This document shows, piece after piece, positions 29,866-41,185 of a stretch of DNA of 41,185 nt. Origin of the DNA: Armadillidium nasatum (Eukaryota > Arthropoda > Malacostraca > Isopoda > Armadillidiidae); contig SEYY01022824.1 of NCBI GenBank assembly GCA_009176605.1, positions 5,001 to 46,185 on the forward strand. Direction: 5' to 3'. Each line of letters opens with the position of its first letter. Positions within the stretch are counted from its first letter, which is position 1. A model generated the notes under the pieces. That model did no database searches. It had not been told where the DNA came from and saw nothing but the letters and a program-made list of their open reading frames with translations. The translations under genes were made by a program, and so were the position numbers.

Positions 29866-31011
29866 TTGGAGTCTCATTCTCTTCTCTCTGATCACCAGTA
29901 TGGCTTTCGTCGCTCGAGGTCAACTGGTGACATACTTTCCTATCTTACTGATCTATGGTCTTCTGCCCTTAGGGACTTCGGGGAGTCTTGTGTGGTGGCG
30001 CTTGACATATCCAAGGCTTTTGACCGGGTATGGCATGCGTCACTGCTCTCTAAGCTCCCTTCCTTTGGGTTTCCTCCTTCCCTTTGCTTACTCTTGTCTA
30101 GTTTTCTCTCAGATCGTTCCATTTCGGCAGTTGTAGATGGAGCAACCTCTTCCTCCTTTACTGTCAACTGTGGTGTTCCTCAGGGTTCTGTTTTATCTCC
30201 AACCTTATTCTTACTTTTCATTAACGATCTTCTCCACTGCACTTCTAACTCTGTTCACTCTTATGCTGATGATTCAACTCTGCATTCTTCTACTTATTTC
30301 AAATCTGCTCCCTCTTTTGCTTCTAGACTTGCTTCTCGTCTTCAACTTTCCGATTCCATTCTTGCCGATCTGGATGGGATTTCCCGGTGGGGTCATAGCA
30401 ACCTTGTAAAATTCAACTCTTTAAAAACTAAACTTCTTCACATCTCCCTCTCAAAAACACCTCCTAACTTTCCTATCCTCTTCGATGGCTCTCCCGTCTC
30501 ACCTGTAAATAACATTAACATTCTTGGTCTAAACATAAACAACAAACTGTCTTGGAAACCACATATTACAATGGTTGCTAAAGCGGCCTCTAAGAAGCTG
30601 GGGGTCCTGTTCAGATTGCGAGAATTTTTTTCTTCTGAGCAGTTACTCCAAATATATAAGGGTCTTATTCGTCCTTGTATGGAGTACTATTCTCACATTT
30701 GGGGGGGCTCCGGCTCCTCCTCTCTTCTTGATAGGGTTGAGTCAAAAGCTAAGAGATTAATAAACTGTCCCCTACTTTCAAACTCACTTGACCCTCTGTC
30801 TCTGCGACGTGACTTTGGCGCGCTATTTCTTTTCTACAGGTACTACAATGGCAGGTGCTCGAGGGAATTGGCCTCTCGCATTCCTCCACCGTTGTGTCGT
30901 CCTCGTTGCACAAGGGGTGCCCTGCTTTCGCACCAATTTTGTGTGGACGTAGGAAGTCCCAGGCTAGCACGTTGTGGTACCTCCTTCTTTCCAGCCACCT
31001 CTATTCTGTGA
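29866..31011 (+). CDS. LINE-A reverse transcriptase, best preserved frame (381 aa)
   Basis: The frame contains in order HQYGFRRSRSTGDILSYL; VVALDISKAFDRVWH (motif A, both Asp present); a 20-residue block starting [28 protein letters not shown] (motif B); [11 protein letters not shown] (motif C, YADD intact); a thumb-like region with NINILGLNINNKLSWK; MEYYSHIWGGSG; and FYRYYNGRCSREL. It ends FFPATSIL where a one-base deletion turns the following LWNSLP into a stop. All visible RT catalytic residues are intact, but it lacks its endonuclease and its N-terminal RT part is out of frame. The first Met (at an alternative codon near 29,866) is not a real start. In its own context it is a fossil, though recent. 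Confidence 0.85.
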   Translation: MESHSLLSDHQYGFRRSRSTGDILSYLTDLWSSALRDFGESCVVALDISKAFDRVWHASLLSKLPSFGFPPSLCLLLSSFLSDRSISAVVDGATSSSFTVNCGVPQGSVLSPTLFLLFINDLLHCTSNSVHSYADDSTLHSSTYFKSAPSFASRLASRLQLSDSILADLDGISRWGHSNLVKFNSLKTKLLHISLSKTPPNFPILFDGSPVSPVNNINILGLNINNKLSWKPHITMVAKAASKKLGVLFRLREFFSSEQLLQIYKGLIRPCMEYYSHIWGGSGSSSLLDRVESKAKRLINCPLLSNSLDPLSLRRDFGALFLFYRYYNGRCSRELASRIPPPLCRPRCTRGALLSHQFCVDVGSPRLARCGTSFFPATSIL

Positions 31012-31204
31012 ACCTCTCTACCATCATTTATTTTCCCTCCTGTATTTAATCTTCCACTCTTTAAGGCTTCCGTCCGCGCCCACCTGAGGGCTGTGCGTTA
31101 GGTGTGTGTGTGTGTGTGTTTGAATGATCTTTGTGCATGTGTGTGTGCCCCCTCCTTGAAAAGGGCTCTGCCCGTGAGTGGTAGCGTTCTGTAAAAAAAA
31201 AAAA

Positions 31205-32360
<1,156 letters not shown>

Positions 32361-33159
32361 ATCATCCCTTAGAATGAGCGAATTGTTCTATTTACGTGCA
32401 GTGTTTTCGACTTTAAAATCGATATTATTATATTGATTATATAATAATCATATATTGTTACATAACAATTATGTATCTGCGGTTATTACGCACTCTGTAT
32501 ATATGAATCATGTAGAGAGAATAAGGGATCTTCTGCTCCGTACACATGGTTTACGACATCTTGAATTTGGTATCCACCATCATAAATTTGATATTGAATT
32601 TTCCGAATATGTGGTTTTCATTTCCGTAGATTATTTTCCTCCATCTTTAATTTGAATTTGATTTTTTTTTTTTTTCACCATTTTTTCCTTGGTTACATGA
32701 CATCTATGTGGAGTATGGTTAGGAGTGGTATGATTAGATTATATTAGATGAAAATGAAAATGTATGAAAATGTGTTTCTTGAAATATGAGATAAAGTTGA
32801 ATGTCGAATTTTGTATAGCATTTGTAAAAACATGCTTCGTATGTTTTGTGAAACATGCCGAAACAATATTAACTTTGTATAAAACTAATGTTTCATATGG
32901 AAACATTTAAATCACTGTCAAAATTATTGGAATATTTGTATAATCATATCCATTCAACGTTATGTAGGATCATGTTCAATGTATCACTTTGTTTATAATG
33001 ATGAATTTCTTGAATTTGCTAAACAAGTACAGATATTAGACCGTTAAAAATGTTTAAAATAGTTGATGATGATAAAATTACAAATCACAGCAGAAAAAAA
33101 AATGAAAATAACTATTTTCATGTAAGGAGGATCCAATCTTTAAAAAAAATATTTTTTAT
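32361..33159. other. AT-rich stretch with a partial family D duplication
   Basis: 32,540-32,720 repeats part of family D (CATCTTGAATTTGGTATCC, GTGGTTTTCATTTCCGTAG, CACCATTTTTTCCTTGG). The remainder to 33,159 is AT-rich with several ATGTTTCATATGG-like words and no recognisable coding. Confidence 0.45.
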
Positions 33160-33465
33160 TATTATTATTTGACTTTTGACCGTTTGAGCTGAAATTTTCA
33201 GTGTATATGCATTTTTTCTCTAAGTTCTAAGTTGATTTCTAATGTTTTTCTGAGTCTATAACGGTTTGAAAGTTATAATAACCCAAAGTTAAAAAATATA
33301 TAAATAAATAAATAGCTGGCCCAAACCGCTGGTCCACATGAGCTGAAAATTTAACTGAATACTCTTAGCCCTAATTTCTTGCATTTTTTTTCAACAGATT
33401 TTTGATATCACGTCTAGAAGAAAAGATATTAGCACTTGAATTTTTTTTCATATATATTGTAAAGT
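33160..33465 (-). repeat. family C dispersed repeat, copy 4 (inverted)
   Basis: On the minus strand it reads ATTCAAGTGCTAATATC, ATATCAAAAATCTG, TTAGGGCTAAGAGTA, CAGTTAAATTTTCAGCTCAT, AACCGTTATAGACTCAG and AAATGCATATACACTG. The order is the same as in copies 1-3. Confidence 0.6.
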
Positions 33466-33592
33466 TTAATTTCTGTAATGTAGTGGACTTTCCTTATTTT
33501 CTTTTAAAAACATATCACTTGAAAGTTTAAGTTTATGAATGGAGTATCCCATTCATAAATTGAACTTCAAATTTTAACACTTTTTTTTTATA

Positions 33593-34109
33593 TGTTAAGA
33601 ATTGTATATTATACTAAAGATTGGAGAAGAGATGAGCCGAAAAACTATAAAAAGAATGACTATCCAGAGATGAGAATCAATTAATTCGGAAGATGACAAT
33701 CGATTAAATAAGAAGAACATATGAATCTAAGAGATGAAAATACCTCCTGACCATTAGGTGAGAGATGAATAGACCTCCTGACCATTAGGTGGGAGAATTA
33801 GTCTTTAGCTCATCATAAGAAGATAATTTCTATTTACTCTACATTAATATTTATGAAGAATTATAAGATGTTTACATATTGTAACGTTCTACAAGAAAAT
33901 ACTATTAGAATTTATTTAATCTACGTTGTTGAACTCATCGAAACATCCTCTGAAGAGAGAGAGTTCGGCATTTTAAACGCTACCTTATTATTTATTTAAT
34001 CTTTTAAGTTCCCTCCTTTAAATATATTTTCTAGAATCAGAACAACTTTGTCTCATTAAAGCAATCCTCTAATATAATTGAACAGAAACCGATAAAATCA
34101 TATTTTACA
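33593..34109 (+). repeat. candidate LTR of a second LTR retrotransposon, 517 bp
   Basis: Begins TGTTAAGAATTG and ends TATTTTACA, giving the TG...CA form. Immediately after the end comes ATTGGTGTCAGTCGATTGGG, resembling the TGGTGTCAG primer-binding sites of gypsy-type elements. Inside are a TATA-like ACTATAAAAAG near 33,641 and a duplicated CCTCCTGACCATTAGGTG (33,742-33,796). The internal region is cut off by (TA)n at 34,152 after about 40 bases. No second LTR is in the window. Confidence 0.45.
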
Positions 34110-34111
34110 AT

Positions 34112-34130
34112 TGGTGTCAGTCGATTGGGA
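34112..34130 (+). other. candidate primer-binding site
   Basis: TTGGTGTCAGTCGATTGGG lies two bases after the candidate LTR end. TGGTGTCAG at this place is common in gypsy-group elements. Confidence 0.45.
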
Positions 34131-34148
34131 CTGATACAAACTAATTTT

Positions 34149-35700
<1,552 letters not shown>

Positions 35701-35701
35701 T

Positions 35702-38125
<2,424 letters not shown>

Positions 38126-38154
38126 CCAATAGCCTTTATATATAGGAACGTAAA

Positions 38155-38563
<409 letters not shown>

Positions 38564-38589
38564 TCAGATTAATCGGATAATATTAGCCT

Positions 38590-38939
38590 GTGTCCCATCG
38601 AGGTCAAAGTTTGAAAAGATGATTCAATTTGAAAATTTATTGATTTCAATTTTCAACTTGCTTAATTAGCATATCGAAAATGTCATAATAACAAAAAATG
38701 TTCATAATGTTTTGAATGTAGTAACTGAATGTGCATTCGTACACATATAAAATAATCTTAGAATAAAACTTAACCTATTATTTTTTACTTTTCAGTATAT
38801 CACGGGTATGGCTCGGGTATGTAAATCTAAAGGATAATTTTTATTTAGGAAATATTACAAATCATCTTCTTTGATAAACATTTTATTTCATTTTTCTTCG
38901 ACTGGATGTTCGGTATCAGTGGTTTCAACGGTTTGTTAC
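38590..38939. other. AT-rich stretch, no gene seen
   Basis: No recognisable coding similarity; it may be the flank or 3' UTR of the family F remnant on the minus strand. Confidence 0.4.
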
Positions 38940-40750
38940 GATATGCGTTGTTTTATTAATATCTGGGCCATGTTTCTTCTCATGTCCTCGTTTATTCTTT
39001 CATCATATGTAAAAAAGGATTCACATTTCTTATTCAAATACCATAAGTGACTATTAATATTATGAATTGGTTTTTTAGCAATATATTTATCATTGTTTTT
39101 GTATTCAAAAAGATTTTTAGAAAATTGTTACTCATGGAAGTTTCATTTCCTTTTCTAGTAGACAACCATGCTTTGCCATACCATTTTATGATTAAGCAAT
39201 ATATCCGTTTTAGTGATTTCTCCTCTGTTGGTGTTAATTTAAATTATTGCCTAAATAGATATATTATAGCTAGATCCAAAAGTTCTTGATAATTGTAACG
39301 AGGTTGATCCTCTTAAATTTTATTTTGGACATAATGTAAGATCTCATTTACATAATCTTTTAATTTTGTCCTTACCTCTGTATCTGACTCCCATGTCAAA
39401 TATTGTGCCTTGTTAATATTGTTCAAAGTTTTTTTAAATATTTTAAATAAAGGGATCTCTGGCCCATTAGTGGGTGGGGCGAGAGTTGTACTTGATCGAA
39501 AACTTCCTGCAACACAATTTCATAAATATGGTGTCGACAAACATAAACATAATATCACGATTTAGTTTTTTGTTCGAGAAGATAACATATGCGGTTCAGC
39601 CTCTTTGTATTACTGGCAGTTGTGTCAAAAACAAAAGCTTGAACAGTTTTCAGTGGTGACCATTCCGGTAGTGTATCATACACAGCTGATGGTATCTCTT
39701 TAACTGTTCCTAATAAAAGTTCTGGAACTCCTACAAGTTGTTCTACGTTGAAAGTTGTTGCTACCACTTGGAGTCGATCAATTGACTTTTTTTCGGTAAT
39801 ATCAGGAGGCATTTTAGAATCCTAGTGAGTAACTACATAGTTTAATTCGAATCATTAAATTTTGATCTAACGCTTAACGTTGGTTTCCTATAAAACTTTT
39901 CTATACCCCTTTTAATAGACGTGCGGTTGATGACATATTTTCTCTGATTTAAATACAGGGCCTCAGAGCAAGCTGTCAATATATGAACAGCATTTCTATC
40001 GCTAACTTTCATTTATCTAGTGCTGCTGAGAGTCGTCCAGCTGTCAAAATTTCTTTTCTAGCTCGTTTGAGTGACGCGTGAGTACTCTGAAACGAAACAT
40101 CACTTTCTATTTCAGTATATTCATCTACATCTGACGTACCTTGATTTCTAGATGATTGAATAGTTTCTGCTGTAGTTTCTATGTGGGAGTCTTGAGTTTC
40201 GTTATCCTCTGATAGGATAACAGATAATACATTCTGAAATATATATTTCAAATTACGATTACCGATATTATGACAGACAATAGCGTTGTTCAATATAATA
40301 TGTAAGAAACATCAGGTTGACAATAAGTGCAAATTGGTAAAATATTAAAGTTATTTAAAACTAAATTACATAATTTCACTAAAATGAATCTGTAGTGGTC
40401 GAAAGGCGATTTTCTCTTCCTTTCAATTCCTTTGCTACTCGTTCAGCCTTCTGTACTTCTGCTGCTGTTACCTTCTTATCTATACCCAACATGCAACCAA
40501 CACATTCTTTTGTCGCTGCATATGTAAAAACTTTCTATCTTCCTCTATTTTGATCATATCCATTACATTTACATGGCGTATATTGAACAGATCATCTAGA
40601 CTATCTTCAAATTCTTTTTCTTTTTGTCTACATAACTCACTTTTCTTTTTTTTTTCTTTTTCTACTTTTTATTCCGCGGTGATATTCGTGTAACTTTAAC
40701 ATTTCTTGACGCAATCCAAACGATCTTGCGTTGGTATAAACATTCGTCAA
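38940..40750 (-). pseudogene. family F remnant: repeated invertebrate protein with FDTTASNT and QPR.Y.ELL motifs
   Basis: On the minus strand, from upstream: SFGLRQEMLKLHEYHRG; a Lys-rich coil; DSLDDLFNIRHVNVMDMIKI; a one-base shift near 40,515, then CVGCMLGIDKKVTAAEV. A probable intron follows (GTGAAAT near 40,378; acceptor TTTCAG before AATGTATT near 40,235). Then NVLSVILSEDNETQDSHI, an acidic stretch, GRLSAALDK, a shift, and DRNAVHILTACSEAL with NRTSIKRGIEKF. ITEKKSIDRLQVV, then QLVGVPELLLGTVKEI, AFVFDTTASNTKRLN, GPEIPLFKIFKKTL and QPRYNYQELLDLAIIYL complete it. I recall multi-copy 'uncharacterized' proteins of insects and other invertebrates with these blocks, including a CRHH motif that is not readable here. 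They behave like a mobile-element family, but I cannot name the class. Frameshifts near 40,515 and 40,009 and stops near 39,830, 39,300 and 39,250 make this copy non-functional. Confidence 0.6.
39555..39812 (-). pseudogene. family F, central conserved block
   Basis: An 85-codon frame starting MPPDITEKK holds the most conserved part of family F: VGVPELLLGTVKEIPSAVYD, then WSPLKTVQAFVFDTTASNT and LLEQK. The Asp in FDTTASNT would be the obvious candidate for an acidic catalytic residue if the family is a DDE-type enzyme; that is inference. Confidence 0.55.
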
Positions 40751-41075
40751 TTACAAGAGATGCAATATCATGTAAATTTAAATTTACTGTACCCATGTCA
40801 AAAAGTAAGACACGTAAAAACATCTCCTCGAAAGGGGAATTTACTCCAGGTGTGGTTATTTGATTTTTTATTGGCAGATGAGAAACAGTTTTTTCCGTGA
40901 CATTTAATTTTAATAATAATTTAAAAATATATTAAAACACTGTAATATTATGTAAAAGAAAATTATCTAATACACTCCTGATTACTGTGCATTGTGTACT
41001 TCATCTGACAGGACAATTACGAATAATCAAAGTAAAAAGGCATACGCAGTATCCCACCAGAGAGAGCATAACAAC

Positions 41076-41185
41076 TTTTTTTTTTTCCAGAACGCCACCA
41101 CTCACGGGCAGAGCCCTTTTCAAGGAGGGGCACACACACATGCACAAAGCTCATTCAAACACACACACACCTAACGCACAGCCCT
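41076..41185 (-). mobile_element. LINE-A copy 3, 3' end only, runs out of the window
   Basis: The complement reads the LINE-A 3' terminus: AGGGCTGTGCGTTAGGTGTG, a GT-rich run, CCCTTTTGAAAAGGGCTCTG-like sequence, GCCCGTGAGTGGTGGCG, then CTGG and A11. It is close to copy 2 (31,085-31,204). Upstream parts lie beyond base 41,185. Confidence 0.9.

Overview
The window is intergenic or intronic DNA from an invertebrate nuclear genome. It is AT-rich, built almost entirely of decayed transposable elements and punctuated by very long (TA)n arrays: 14 arrays of roughly 80 to 760 bp, about 4.1 kb or 10% of the window. The two commonest LINE families (called A and B here) resemble the jockey-like BS/X-element proteins abundant in crustacean assemblies. 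A malacostracan crustacean is therefore my best guess, but this is inference from recalled family resemblance, not a search. There are no bacterial-type operons, CRISPR arrays or functional rRNA/tRNA genes.

Layout. 1-7,722: a BEL/Pao LTR retrotransposon on the minus strand, with 3' LTR at the left edge, broken pol (integrase, RNase H, A17-type region, RT, protease), three zinc knuckles, gag, and 5' LTR at the right. Its outer LTR end runs into a (TA)n array. 8,355-10,988: a decayed hAT transposase (minus) with a visible splice acceptor, followed by two hAT-like element ends, one rich in ATCGAT and one in GCGCAAA. 11,253-12,706: a LINE-B copy on the minus strand whose middle has been cleanly inverted. 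12,936-13,088: a lone 51-codon candidate host exon encoding membrane segments, lying against a (TA)n array. 13,612-16,068: LINE-A copy 1. 16,800-19,170: a dispersed unknown repeat (family C), a very weak LINE endonuclease trace and a (CT)n array. 20,288-21,340 and 31,321-32,360: two copies of a ~1 kb family D, with a tRNA-like head on the minus strand and a 3' end joined to (TA)n. 22,255-23,565, 25,500-28,486 and 36,405-38,125: further LINE-B copies. 23,735-24,570: two more family C copies around a ~30 bp-stem hairpin. 29,251-31,204: LINE-A copy 2, the best preserved. 33,593-34,130: a candidate LTR plus primer-binding site of another LTR element. 34,287-36,246: two (GCGGAT)n-based elements flanking a minus-strand LINE of a different clade (family E). 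38,940-40,750: a multi-exon, frameshifted minus-strand member of a repeated protein family (family F). 41,076-41,185: the 3' end of a third LINE-A copy on the minus strand, cut by the window edge.

The unifying pattern is that (TA)n arrays sit at element termini. The 3' ends of LINE-B, LINE-E and family D lead directly into (TA)n. LINE-A copy 2 does so through a short poly(A). The BEL 5' LTR, a hAT-type terminus, the GCGGAT elements and several 5'-truncated LINE starts also abut (TA)n. Either TA arrays are preferred landing sites or they grow from element tails. I see no intact host gene; the best host candidate is the exon at 12,936.
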